NCBI RefSeq assembly: GCF_009905605.1
Contig: NZ_JAAAKZ010000023.1
Coordinates: 1-63,256, forward strand
Length of the DNA: 63,256 nucleotides
Source of the DNA: Runella sp. CRIBMP
Lineage (GTDB): Bacteria; Bacteroidota; Bacteroidia; Cytophagales; Spirosomataceae
Direction: 5' to 3'
Shown one piece after another: positions 42,914 through 52,115 of this stretch (the stretch's first letter is position 1; each line of letters begins with the position of its first letter). The position numbers were made by a program, and so were the translations under genes. The notes beneath the pieces are model-generated. The model ran no database searches and was not told the DNA's origin. It saw only the letters and a list, made by a program, of their open reading frames with translations.

Positions 42914-44401
42914 ATGAAAAGAGGCACATTTTTGAAAACACTTGGTTTCGGAACGGTCAGCACGCTGGCTGGGGGAGCCATTTTATCCAGTTGCATGAAC
43001 CACGACATGGCAACCATGACCCCTGCCGTAGCTCCCGATGTATTAGAGGGGAGTTTTTCGACACCGTTATCATTTCCTGAAACTTCTCTGACGGGTACCG
43101 CCCTAAATGCTGGCAGCCAAAACATCACTACTATTACGGGAAAAAATACACAGGCATGGGGATATAAGAACGGCATTCTGGGGCCTACTTTCCGTATCCA
43201 AAGTGGAAGCACCGTTTCGATTCCGTTTACCAATGGATTGACCGAAGAAACCAATATTCACTGGCACGGCATATTGGTTCCAGCGGCCATGGATGGTCAC
43301 CCCGACCAAATGGTAATGCCTGGAAAAACGTTTAATTATTCCTTTAAAATTGACCAACGGGCGGGCCTATCGTGGTACCACCCGCACCCGCACGAAAAAA
43401 CGGGGAAGCAGGTTTTTATGGGTTTGGCGGGTTTATTTATTATTGAATCTGCCGAGGAAAAAGCCATCAATCTACCCGCAGGTGCATTCGAACTGCCATT
43501 GGTGATTCAGGATAAACGCTTGAATACGAGCGGGGGAATTGATTACAGACCTACCATGGATGAGGTAATGATTGGCTATATGGGCGAAACGATTATTGTC
43601 AACGGAGTTCATTCGCCTTTTCACAATGTGGCCACTCGTACGTACCGTTTGCGCGTTCTGAACGGTTCCAACGGACGTATTTATAACTTGGCCTTGAGCA
43701 ACGGAAATGCCTTTACGGTCATTGGCTCTGATGGCGGGTTACTCCCTGCCCCTGAAACCGTCACAGACCTTTTGTTAGCACCTGGGGAGCGGGTTGATTT
43801 ATTGGTCGATTTCAGCAAATCAGCCCTCAACAGCGAGGTATATCTACAAAGCAGCGTTTTTTCGGGGGTAAATTTTCAGGGTCGTCAAGCCTTCAAAATT
43901 GTAAAATTTGTCGTCAATAAAGCAGAAACGGATAGTTTCAAACTACCGACTTCACTCCCAGAGATTGCTCCGATTTCTTCATCTGCAACCACCAAAATCC
44001 GAACCTTTGATATTGGGGTAGGCATGGGCACATCGGGCGGCCATGGTGGTTCAATGGCGATGAAAGGAATGCACACCATCAACGGAAAAGTATACAGCGG
44101 TGAGCGAATTGATGAATCTGTACCCCTCAATAGCACCGAAATTTGGGAATTTAACAACAGCGCCGGCGACGAGCCGCACCCTATGCACCTGCACGGTACA
44201 TTCTTTCAGGTGGTCAGTCGCACGGGTGGACGTAGTCGTTTGATTGCTTCCGAAAAAGGTTTGAAAGATACTGTGTTAGTCATGCCAGGCGAGAAAGTCC
44301 GCATCATCATCAAGTTTACGAATGCTGGAAAATTTGCCTTTCACTGTCATAATCTCGAACACGAGGACGACGGGATGATGCTCAATTTTGAAGTAAAATA
44401 G
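42914..44401 (+). CDS. Multicopper oxidase (CueO/CopA-like), lipoprotein
   Basis: This 495-residue protein has leader MKRGTFLKTLGFGTVSTLAG and a possible lipobox (LSSC, about residue 27). All four copper-binding motifs are present: NIHWHGI, WYHPHPHEK, EPHPMHLHGTFF and FHCHNLEHEDDGMM, the last with the type 1 Cys-His-Met set. A GHGGSMAMKGMH methionine/histidine patch (about residue 378) could bind extra copper as in CueO. It should oxidise Cu(I) to less toxic Cu(II) in the periplasm. It lies between the regulator and the efflux pump. Confidence 0.93.
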   Translation: MKRGTFLKTLGFGTVSTLAGGAILSSCMNHDMATMTPAVAPDVLEGSFSTPLSFPETSLTGTALNAGSQNITTITGKNTQAWGYKNGILGPTFRIQSGSTVSIPFTNGLTEETNIHWHGILVPAAMDGHPDQMVMPGKTFNYSFKIDQRAGLSWYHPHPHEKTGKQVFMGLAGLFIIESAEEKAINLPAGAFELPLVIQDKRLNTSGGIDYRPTMDEVMIGYMGETIIVNGVHSPFHNVATRTYRLRVLNGSNGRIYNLALSNGNAFTVIGSDGGLLPAPETVTDLLLAPGERVDLLVDFSKSALNSEVYLQSSVFSGVNFQGRQAFKIVKFVVNKAETDSFKLPTSLPEIAPISSSATTKIRTFDIGVGMGTSGGHGGSMAMKGMHTINGKVYSGERIDESVPLNSTEIWEFNNSAGDEPHPMHLHGTFFQVVSRTGGRSRLIASEKGLKDTVLVMPGEKVRIIIKFTNAGKFAFHCHNLEHEDDGMMLNFEVK

Positions 44402-44408
44402 CAGAATC

Positions 44409-45695
44409 ATGGTAGAGAAACTCATCCAGTTTGCGGTTCACAACAAATTTGTTGTGCTCACCCTGTCGTTCTTTTTGTTTGGCTGGGGTATCTATTCTGT
44501 CCAGACCAACCCCATTGACGCCATACCAGATCTTTCTGAAAATCAGGTAATAGTCTTTACCGAATGGATGGGGCGTAGTCCGCAGCTGATTGAAGACCAG
44601 ATTACGTATCCGTTGGTTTCCAACCTTCAGGGCATTCCCAAAATCAAGAATGTACGCGGTACGTCGATGTTTGGAATGAGCTTTGTCTATGTCATTTTTG
44701 AAGACAACGTTGACGTATATTGGGCCCGAACGCGGGTAATGGAGCGACTTAACTACGCCCAACGATTGCTGCCTCAGGGCGTTACTCCCTCATTAGGCCC
44801 TGACGGAACGGGCGTTGGGCATATCTTCTGGTATCACCTCGAAGCGCCGCGGATGGATTTGGGTGAACAGCGGGCGTTGCAGGATTGGTATGTCAAATTT
44901 GCACTGCAAACGGTCAAAGGTGTTAGTGAAGTGGCATCATTCGGTGGTTTTGGCAAGCAATACCAGATTAATATTGACCCCTACAAACTGAATTATTTCA
45001 ACGTACCGCTCATGGATGTACTCAACGCAGTGCGGAAAAACAACAATGACGTGGGTGGTCGAAAATTTGAAATGTCAGACATGGCCTACATCGTTCGGGG
45101 ATTAGGGTACATCAAAAATACCAAGGATATTGAAGACATCCCCATCGGTAATTACGGTTCTGTTCCCGTTCGAATCAGAGATGTAGCATCGGTACAAATG
45201 GGTGGAGAATTGCGTTTGGGTATTTTCGACGTCGACGGAGAAGGCGAAGTGGTGGGCGGTATCGTAGTGATGCGTTATGGCGAAAATGCCGATGCGGTCA
45301 TCAAAGACGTAAAGCTTAAAATGAAAGAGGTCGAAAAAGGCCTACCGCCCAATGTCAAGTTCAAGGTCTCATATGACCGAAGTGAACTTATCGAAGCAGC
45401 CGTTGCATCCGTGAAAGGCACATTAATTGAAGAAATGATTACCGTGTCGATTGTGGTCCTCATTTTTCTGCTCCACTGGCGCAGTGCTATCATCATTCTG
45501 ATTCAGTTGCCGATTTCGGTCGCTATCGGTTTTATTCTGCTCAACGCTTTCGGGATTTCATCAAACATCATGTCGCTAACGGGGATTGCGCTGGCCATTG
45601 GGGTAGTAGTAGACGACGGCATCGTGATGGTGGAAAACGCCTACCGCCACCTTTCAGAAGCCCAATTGAAAAAAGAAAAAAATGAGTCGCTATGA
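44409..45695 (+). CDS. CusA/CzcA-family RND pump, N-terminal half
   Basis: This 428-residue half has TM1 (VVLTLSFFLFGWGIYSVQTNPIDAIPDLSE), the first periplasmic porter domains (YWARTRVMERLNYAQRLLPQG, DIEDIPIGNYGSVPVRIRDVA), and TM2-TM4 (EEMITVSIVVLIFLLHWRSAIIIL to LTGIALAIGVVVDDGIVMVENAYRHLSE). The TM4 aspartates of the proton relay are present. It stops after EAQLKKEKNESL, in the cytoplasmic loop between TM4 and TM5. The next ORF starts at ATGA (45692) and continues exactly from there. Together they make 1072 residues, the normal length of a CusA pump, so the two halves probably assemble. Confidence 0.9.
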   Translation: MVEKLIQFAVHNKFVVLTLSFFLFGWGIYSVQTNPIDAIPDLSENQVIVFTEWMGRSPQLIEDQITYPLVSNLQGIPKIKNVRGTSMFGMSFVYVIFEDNVDVYWARTRVMERLNYAQRLLPQGVTPSLGPDGTGVGHIFWYHLEAPRMDLGEQRALQDWYVKFALQTVKGVSEVASFGGFGKQYQINIDPYKLNYFNVPLMDVLNAVRKNNNDVGGRKFEMSDMAYIVRGLGYIKNTKDIEDIPIGNYGSVPVRIRDVASVQMGGELRLGIFDVDGEGEVVGGIVVMRYGENADAVIKDVKLKMKEVEKGLPPNVKFKVSYDRSELIEAAVASVKGTLIEEMITVSIVVLIFLLHWRSAIIILIQLPISVAIGFILLNAFGISSNIMSLTGIALAIGVVVDDGIVMVENAYRHLSEAQLKKEKNESL

Positions 45696-47626
45696 GTTGG
45701 TTTAAAAACATATTTCGTCTCAAAAAGGACCCACTTACCCCCACTGAACGAGCGGAGATTATCGAAAAATCGTCAAAACAAGTGGGTCCAGGGGTGTTCT
45801 TTTCGACTGTCGTAACGATTGCGTCATTCCTGCCCGTTTTTTTGCTGACGGGCATGGAAGGAAAGTTGTTTTCGCCTTTGGCTTGGACCAAAACGTTTAT
45901 CTTGCTCGTTGATGCGTTTTTGGCTATCACCCTCACTCCAGTATTGATTGTGTTGCTGCTAAGGGGGAAACTAAAACCCGAAAGTGCAAATCCTATCAAC
46001 CGTTTTTTGGAAAAAATCTATACGCCCATTCTCAAATGGTGTCTGAAGTACCGAAAAACAACAATTGGTATTAATCTGTTGGCGTTGGCCGTAAGCGTGC
46101 CGATGATGCTCAACGTCGGAACCGAATTCATGCCGCCGCTCGATGAGGGTTCGTTGCTCTTCATGCCCGTCACACTGCCAGACGTTTCCAATTCGGAAGT
46201 AAAACGTTTGTTACAAATTCAGGATAAATTAATAAAAACCGTTCCCGAAGTAAGCCATGTGATGGGAAAAGCCGGTAGGGCCAATACCGCTACCGACAAT
46301 TCACCCATCAGCATGTTGGAAACGATTGTGCTTCTCAAACCCAAAAATGAATGGCGAGAAGGTAAAACCAAAGACGACATTATCAACGAGCTGAATGCCA
46401 AACTCCAAATTCCGGGTGTAACCAACGGCTGGACGCAGCCCATCATCAACCGCATCAATATGCTTTCTACGGGCATTCGTACCGATGTTGGCTTGAAAGT
46501 CTACGGCCAAAGTCTGGACTCCATCAACGGGGTTTCGCAGATGCTCAAAAAACAACTGGAAGGAATAGAAGGAGTCAAAGATTTGTATGTAGAGCCAATT
46601 ACAGGCGGAAAATACATCGACGTAGTGGTAAAGAAGGAGGAAATTGGCCGCTTCGGCCTGAGTGTAGATGACGTAAACATGATTGTAGAAAGTGCATTGG
46701 GGGGTATGATTCTCACCACCACTGTTGAAGGGCGACAGCGGTTTACGGTCAATGCCCGTTTTGCACAGGATTTCAGAAACAACATTCAGGCCCTCAAACG
46801 AATGCAGGTACAGACGGCAGGTTATGGCCCGATTCCACTGGAATCCGTAGCCGAAGTAAAGATTTCAGAAGGCCCTCCCATGATTAATTCTGAAAATGCC
46901 ATGCTGAGAGGCACCGTCCTGTTTAACGTCCGCGACCGGGATTTAGGAAGCACCGTTGAAGAAGCAATGAAGAAATTGGAGGCTTCGGTCCAAAAACTAC
47001 CCAAGGGTTATTTTATTGAATGGAGCGGGCAATGGGAGAATCAGCTTAGGGCCAATCGTACACTCAAAATCATCCTGCCGATTGTACTCGTGATTATATT
47101 TTTCGTGCTCTATTTCACCTATAACTCTATGAAAGAGGCGCTTATCACGATGATTACTGTACCATTTGCCCTCATTGGTGGGGTGTTCATGGTGTATTTT
47201 TATGGCGTAAACCTTTCCGTAGCGGTGGCGGTAGGCTTTATTGCGCTCTTCGGAATGGCCATCGAAACCGCGATGCTGATGACCATTTATCTAAACGAAG
47301 CCATGCAGCATTTGGTGTCCGAAAAAGGAAACTCCAAAGAAACGATTACCAATGCTGACCTGCGGGAGTACGTGATTCGGGGTGCTGCGCAACGCCTCCG
47401 TCCTAAATTGATGACCGTCTCGGTGTCGCTTTTTGGGTTGATTCCCATTTTGTGGGCCACGGGTGTAGGTTCGGATGTGATGCTGCCGATTACGATTCCG
47501 CTGATTGGCGGGACTATTTCGTCCACTATTTACGTGCTGCTGGTGACGCCGGTCATCTTTGAAATGACCAAAGAATGGGAACTCAAACGCAATGGAAAAA
47601 TTGAAATTTACGATGTCAAAGAATAA
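45692..47626 (+). CDS. CusA/CzcA-family RND pump, C-terminal half
   Basis: This 644-residue half begins MSWFKNIFRLKKDPLTPTER, an extra basic segment not usual in unsplit pumps. It goes on with AEIIEKSSKQVGPGVFFSTVVTIASFLPVFLLTGMEGKLFSPLAWTKTF (TM5-TM6). Then come LPPLDEGSLLFMP-like (here MPPLDEGSLLFMP), VMGKAGRANTATDNSP, the second porter part (INRINMLSTGIRTDVGLKVYG), SEGPPMINSENAMLRG, and TM8-TM12 (FGMAIETAMLMTIYLNEAMQH, GVGSDVMLPITIPLIGGTI). It overlaps the N-terminal half by 4 bp, so coupled translation is likely. Neighbours point to copper or silver. Confidence 0.9.
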   Translation: MSWFKNIFRLKKDPLTPTERAEIIEKSSKQVGPGVFFSTVVTIASFLPVFLLTGMEGKLFSPLAWTKTFILLVDAFLAITLTPVLIVLLLRGKLKPESANPINRFLEKIYTPILKWCLKYRKTTIGINLLALAVSVPMMLNVGTEFMPPLDEGSLLFMPVTLPDVSNSEVKRLLQIQDKLIKTVPEVSHVMGKAGRANTATDNSPISMLETIVLLKPKNEWREGKTKDDIINELNAKLQIPGVTNGWTQPIINRINMLSTGIRTDVGLKVYGQSLDSINGVSQMLKKQLEGIEGVKDLYVEPITGGKYIDVVVKKEEIGRFGLSVDDVNMIVESALGGMILTTTVEGRQRFTVNARFAQDFRNNIQALKRMQVQTAGYGPIPLESVAEVKISEGPPMINSENAMLRGTVLFNVRDRDLGSTVEEAMKKLEASVQKLPKGYFIEWSGQWENQLRANRTLKIILPIVLVIIFFVLYFTYNSMKEALITMITVPFALIGGVFMVYFYGVNLSVAVAVGFIALFGMAIETAMLMTIYLNEAMQHLVSEKGNSKETITNADLREYVIRGAAQRLRPKLMTVSVSLFGLIPILWATGVGSDVMLPITIPLIGGTISSTIYVLLVTPVIFEMTKEWELKRNGKIEIYDVKE

Positions 47627-48884
47627 GATGTGGTGGGGTTTGTTGATTGTTTGGTCAACAACCACTCAGGCGCAATCGGTGCTATCGTTGGAAACAATAT
47701 TACAACACATTGAGGTTTCTCACCCCAATTTACAGCAACTCGATGCCAAAGTAAAAGAACTGGATGCTTACGCTGAAGGCGCCCGAAACTGGGAAGCCCC
47801 CAAGTTTGGGGCGGGCTTTTTCATGACGCCCTATAATTATATGATGTGGAGTCGAAAGGGCGCACTTTACCACGAAGGAATGAGTCAGGGGATGGGTTCT
47901 TTTATGGTGCAGGGCGAGCAGATGATTCCTAACCGTAAGATGCTCGACGCCGAAGAACGCTACATGAAATCCATGTCAGGCATGGAAACGGCCCAAAAAG
48001 GCATGGTGCGTAATATGCTCTTTGCCGAAGCCAAAACGGCCTATTATAAATGGCAGGTGCTTGAAAAGAAAAAAAAAGTGTTGAGCGAGAGCCAATCCTT
48101 GCTCAGTTACATGATTCAATCGGCCGAGATTCGCTACAAATTCAATCAAGAAAAATTGAGCAGTATTTACAAAGCCCAAGCCGCCCTGAGCGATTTGAAC
48201 CGCATGAAACTGATGCTCGACGGAGATATTCGTCAGCAAAAAGTAATGCTCAATACACTGATGCTTAAAGAAAAAACCTTTGATTTTTACATTGATACGC
48301 TCACGACGACCTCCTCGTTCACCAATGGTTTGATGGCGCTGGATACTGGTATTATTGGCAATCGAAGTGATTTACGGATGATTGAACAAAGCCTGTTGAT
48401 CTCCCGCAACAAAAAGGAAATAGAACTGCAAAAGCTCAAACCTATGTACGGCGTTCAGTACGGACACATGTTTGCGTTTGGCAATCAATGGCAATTTACC
48501 CTGATGGGCATGGTGACGATTCCGTTTGCAAAATGGTCGAGCCGACAGATTAAAGCCAACCTTAAAGGACTTGATCATCAACGTCAAACGTACGTAAAAC
48601 AACGCGAAGGACTGGCCAATCAAATTTTAGGAAACTTGGCAGACCGTTGGGTAATGATGGAGACCTTTCAGGCACAAATCGACCAATACGAAAAGGAACA
48701 GATTCCCGTTTTGCGCAAGCGCTATCAAAGCACACTACTAGCGTATGAACAAAATACCGACGAGTTGTTTATGGTGTTGGATGCCTGGATGGAGCTTAAA
48801 ATGGCGCGAATGAACCAGCTGGATTTAGTGCAACAATTACTGCAAACCCACGTAGAATATGAAAAAGAACTGGAAAAAAGGTAA
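47613..48884 (+). CDS. TolC-family outer membrane channel (CusC-like)
   Basis: This protein of about 423 residues has a short leader (MSKNKMWWGLLIVWSTTTQA). The ATG at 47592 is an alternative with seven more residues. Family features are SLETILQHIEVSHPNLQQLDAKVKELDAYAEGARNWEAP near the N-terminus, a methionine-rich strand (YNYMMWSRKGALYHEGMSQGMGSFMVQGEQMIP), and long coiled-coil helices (AKTAYYKWQVLEKKKKVLSESQSLL and EIELQKLKPMYG). The methionines suggest handling of Cu(I) or Ag(I). Its start overlaps the pump gene and its end overlaps the adaptor gene. Confidence 0.88.
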   Translation: MSKNKMWWGLLIVWSTTTQAQSVLSLETILQHIEVSHPNLQQLDAKVKELDAYAEGARNWEAPKFGAGFFMTPYNYMMWSRKGALYHEGMSQGMGSFMVQGEQMIPNRKMLDAEERYMKSMSGMETAQKGMVRNMLFAEAKTAYYKWQVLEKKKKVLSESQSLLSYMIQSAEIRYKFNQEKLSSIYKAQAALSDLNRMKLMLDGDIRQQKVMLNTLMLKEKTFDFYIDTLTTTSSFTNGLMALDTGIIGNRSDLRMIEQSLLISRNKKEIELQKLKPMYGVQYGHMFAFGNQWQFTLMGMVTIPFAKWSSRQIKANLKGLDHQRQTYVKQREGLANQILGNLADRWVMMETFQAQIDQYEKEQIPVLRKRYQSTLLAYEQNTDELFMVLDAWMELKMARMNQLDLVQQLLQTHVEYEKELEKR

Positions 48885-50352
48885 GCTATTCCATTGGCTT
48901 ATCGTGGCGCTGCTCAGTGGGCTAACGGGTTGTGACTTTGTCGGCCAATACTTCAAAAAAGAAGTCACCCAGCCCCAAGATACCTATGCATGCCCCATGA
49001 AATGCGAAGGCAATAAAACCTACGACGCCCCTAGCTCTTGTCCCGTCTGTGGCATGGATTTGGTCAAAGTGACTTCTCATTCATCGCACGCCGATACGGC
49101 CGTGGTAATGATGGGCCAACGACGAAAAACGGGCAAAAAGTACTATTGCACCATGAAATGCGAAGGCGAAAAAACCTACGATACCCCTGGACAATGCCCA
49201 GTGTGCGGGATGGATTTGGTGGAAAAAAAAGAGACCGTCACTGACGAACAACTCTCCGCCGACGATAGTTTGGCAATACTGGTCAAACCTACTTACGAAT
49301 ACGTATTAAGTGGGGTCAAGACCGTTCAGCCCCAACGTCGCTCGCAACAGTTGGTGGTTAATGCCTTTGGTTTTTTATCCTATGATGCTCAGGCACTGAG
49401 CAGTATTGCCACACGATTTGGCGGTAGAATTGAGCGTTTGTACATCCGTTACCCTTTTCAAACGATACGCAAAGGCCAAAAAATCATGGACATTTACAGC
49501 CCTGACATCGTTACAGCGCAACAAAACTTAATTTTTCTACTCCAAAATGACGCCGAAAATCAAACGCTTATTGATAATGCTCGTCAGCGCCTGCTCCTTT
49601 TGGGATTAACTTCCGACCAACTCAAATCAGTAGAGCAGAGTAAAAAACCAATCATGCAACTCAGCATTTATAGTCCCTACAGCGGCATCATCGTTGAAGG
49701 CAGCGCAGGGAAGATACCCATGCCTTCTGCTGGAAGCAATCGAATGAATGAAGGCATGGGGGGAAACAAGTCTGCCGCCCAGATTGCACCGCCACCCATA
49801 ACTACAAATGGCGAATTGGCATTAAAAGAAGGAATGTACGTACAAAAAGGACAGCGTTTGTTTGAGGTTCAAAATACCCATTCAGTATGGGCAATGCTAG
49901 AGTTTTATCCGACGGATGTTCCCAAGGTTAAGGTGGGACAATCGGTAATGCTTGAACTTGAGGGGGGGGCGGAGAATCAATTTTTCGGTAAAATCAATTA
50001 CCTCGAACCCCTGATTACGACCAACAACCGAAATCCAAGGGCGCGGGTGTATGTGCCCAATCCAAGTGGTAATCTAAAAATTGGTTCATTGGTCAAAGCA
50101 TCAATCAATGCGGGAACTCAAAACGGGCTATGGGTCCCATCTTCTGCGCTTCTTGATATGGGTCGCGAAAAAATGGCATTTGTGCGTAAAGCAGGCGTTT
50201 TTCGTTCACGAACCGTCCAAACAGGATTGCAGGAAGGAAACTGGGTGGAGGTGTTGTCGGGCCTTACGAGCGAGGAAACCATCGCAGAAAATGCCCAATT
50301 CCTGATGGACAGCGAAAGTTTTGTCAAATCAAATGAACTATCAAGAAGATGA
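48859..50352 (+). CDS. RND periplasmic adaptor (CusB-like) with two heavy-metal-binding domains
   Basis: This 497-residue lipoprotein has leader KLFHWLIVALLSGLTGC. Two near-identical metal-binding domains follow at about residues 44-70 (YACPMKCEGNK...CPVCGMDLV) and 95-122 (YYCTMKCEGEK...CPVCGMDLVE). The membrane-fusion body has RFGGRIERLYIRYPFQTIRKGQKIMDIYSPDIV, a helical hairpin, and ISIYSPYSGIIVE-type barrel motifs (here LSIYSPYSGIIVEG). A glycine/methionine-rich linker (NRMNEGMGGNKS) interrupts the lipoyl part. It should deliver periplasmic Cu(I) to the pump. It shares ATGA overlap with the next adaptor gene. Confidence 0.9.
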   Translation: MKKNWKKGKLFHWLIVALLSGLTGCDFVGQYFKKEVTQPQDTYACPMKCEGNKTYDAPSSCPVCGMDLVKVTSHSSHADTAVVMMGQRRKTGKKYYCTMKCEGEKTYDTPGQCPVCGMDLVEKKETVTDEQLSADDSLAILVKPTYEYVLSGVKTVQPQRRSQQLVVNAFGFLSYDAQALSSIATRFGGRIERLYIRYPFQTIRKGQKIMDIYSPDIVTAQQNLIFLLQNDAENQTLIDNARQRLLLLGLTSDQLKSVEQSKKPIMQLSIYSPYSGIIVEGSAGKIPMPSAGSNRMNEGMGGNKSAAQIAPPPITTNGELALKEGMYVQKGQRLFEVQNTHSVWAMLEFYPTDVPKVKVGQSVMLELEGGAENQFFGKINYLEPLITTNNRNPRARVYVPNPSGNLKIGSLVKASINAGTQNGLWVPSSALLDMGREKMAFVRKAGVFRSRTVQTGLQEGNWVEVLSGLTSEETIAENAQFLMDSESFVKSNELSRR

Positions 50353-51557
50353 AAAGAAGGGCATTTATACATACAGTCAGTTGGGCAAGTCTCACGGTAG
50401 TATGGGAAGCTTGCACGTCCAAAAACGGCGAGCAGGTGCCAGATAACGTATTTTACACCTGTTCGATGGACCCACAGGTGATGGAAAAAAAGCCTGGTAC
50501 CTGCCCCATCTGCAAAATGGCATTGACCAAAATTGTAGTAGACCCAAATATGAAAAATGCGGGGCTGAAATTGAGCGACCAACAAAAGCAATTGGCCAAT
50601 ATTCAAATCGAAACGGTTGCCCTGCGCCCCTTGGGGGAAGAGATTACGCTAGCCGCCATCCTGACCGAAAACAAAGATAAACTCGCTACCGTGACGGCAC
50701 GGGTGGCAGGGCGTATTGAGCGCTTATTGGTGCGGAATGTCGGTGAATTTGTGCGCGTTGGACAACCCATTTATGAGGTATATAGTGAAGAACTGTCGGC
50801 GGCGCAACAGGATTACCTTATAGCCGTTCAAAAACAAAAAGTACTGAAAGATGCTGATGTCAATTTCAGGCAATTGACCGAAGCCGCCAAAAACAAACTG
50901 TTGCTTTGGGGGATGAATGAGGGGCAGATTGCAGAACTGGAAAAGGAAGGACTTCCTCAGAAAAAGTTGACGGTTTTCAGCCACTACGCGGGAGCCGTCA
51001 CGGAGGTGCTGGCCGACGAAGGAACCTACGTGAGTGAAGGTACAACCGTATTAAAGCTCGCCGATTTGAGCACCCTTTGGGCAGAGGGCCAATTGTATAT
51101 GACGGAGTTGTCTTTTCTGAACCAAACCCAAGAGGCTTTAGTGGAGATGCCCTATTTCCCAGGGCGTATTCTCAAAGGAAAAGTCAATTTCGTCAATCCA
51201 GAAGTGCAGACTTCTAGCAAAATCCTGACCATTCGGGTGGATATCGCCAATGGAAAAAAAGAATATCAACCAGGAATGCAGGCCTACGTTACGCTGAAAG
51301 GAACCGTAAAAAATATGATTGCGGTACCGACAAACGCGCTTATTCAGGACACAAACGGCGTGACGGTGTGGCTAGAAAATGCCGAAGGTGCATTTGAAAG
51401 CCGCATGGTAAGCGTAGGCATGACCAATAAAGATTATACAGAAATCACCGACGGCCTAAAAGCAGGTGAAAAAGTGGTGATTTCCGGGGCCTATCTGCTC
51501 AACAGCGAATACATTTTCAAAAAAGGCAGCAACCCAATGGAAGGACATAAAATGTAA
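50349..51557 (+). CDS. Second RND periplasmic adaptor (CusB-like) with one heavy-metal-binding domain
   Basis: This 402-residue protein begins MKRRAFIHTVSWASLTVVWEAC (twin arginine, possible lipobox). A metal-binding domain follows (FYTCSMDPQVMEKKPGTCPICKMALTKI). The adaptor body has VTARVAGRIERLLVRNVGEFVRVGQPIYEVYSEELSAAQQDYL, KKLTVFSHYAGAVTEVLADEGTYVSEGTTVLKLADLSTLWAEGQLY, and a C-terminal MP domain ending ISGAYLLNSEYIFKKG. It is a diverged sister of the preceding adaptor. The pair may form mixed hexamers or act in turn. It overlaps the upstream gene by 4 bp. Confidence 0.9.
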   Translation: MKRRAFIHTVSWASLTVVWEACTSKNGEQVPDNVFYTCSMDPQVMEKKPGTCPICKMALTKIVVDPNMKNAGLKLSDQQKQLANIQIETVALRPLGEEITLAAILTENKDKLATVTARVAGRIERLLVRNVGEFVRVGQPIYEVYSEELSAAQQDYLIAVQKQKVLKDADVNFRQLTEAAKNKLLLWGMNEGQIAELEKEGLPQKKLTVFSHYAGAVTEVLADEGTYVSEGTTVLKLADLSTLWAEGQLYMTELSFLNQTQEALVEMPYFPGRILKGKVNFVNPEVQTSSKILTIRVDIANGKKEYQPGMQAYVTLKGTVKNMIAVPTNALIQDTNGVTVWLENAEGAFESRMVSVGMTNKDYTEITDGLKAGEKVVISGAYLLNSEYIFKKGSNPMEGHKM

Positions 51558-51641
51558 CCTCAATGCATCAAAGCAATATTATTCTACTGATTTACAATCA
51601 AATACACATAAATAATCAATTCACTTAAACAATTCAAACCA

Positions 51642-52115
51642 ATGAAAAAAACAATCATTTTCGCCTTTGCACTTTTGGTTTCCGCAGTATCGTTTGCCCA
51701 ACACGAGGGACACAACATGACTAAAATGGGCATTGAACCCGTTTTGACCGCATACTTTAAAGTCAAAAATGCACTGGTAGCGTCTGATGCCAAAGCCACT
51801 GCGGCTGAAGCCAAGGTATTGTCAGCAGCCGTAAAAAAAGCGGGTAAAATGATCGGTGCCGATGCCGTCAAAGCCGCCGATGCCATGGCAAAAAGCTCTA
51901 ATATTGATACCCAACGCGCCCAACTTGGCACCTTGACAACGGCAGTGTATGCCGCCGCTAAAACCATGAAGCCCGGGAGTACGGTGTATTATGATTTCTG
52001 TCCGATGGCCAATAATAACACAGGCGGCTACTGGTTGAGCGAAAAGAAAGAAATCGCCAATCCCTATTTTGGAGATGCCATGCTTAAATGCGGAAAAGTG
52101 AAAGAAACACTTTAA
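51642..52115 (+). CDS. DUF3347-domain periplasmic protein
   Basis: This 157-residue protein has a clear signal peptide (MKKTIIFAFALLVSAVSFA) and then a short QHEGHNMTKMG metal-binding-like stretch. DUF3347 follows (LTAYFKVKNALVASDAKATAAEAKVLSAAVKKAG) and ends with the family motif YYDFCPMANNNTGGYWLSEKKEIANPYFGDAMLKCG. The CPMA and MLKCG cysteines with nearby methionines suggest Cu binding, as in CusB-linked DUF3347 domains. It is 84 bp after the second adaptor gene and its stop overlaps the PepSY gene start (TAATG). Confidence 0.9.
   Translation: MKKTIIFAFALLVSAVSFAQHEGHNMTKMGIEPVLTAYFKVKNALVASDAKATAAEAKVLSAAVKKAGKMIGADAVKAADAMAKSSNIDTQRAQLGTLTTAVYAAAKTMKPGSTVYYDFCPMANNNTGGYWLSEKKEIANPYFGDAMLKCGKVKETL

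Noticed and set aside
45660-45700. Sequencing error in the A-rich tract breaking the cusA-like gene
   Set aside because: The second frame has its own stop at 45683 upstream of its ATG, so an indel in the A tract would not join the halves; an indel only within 45686-45695 could, which is less likely than a real split.
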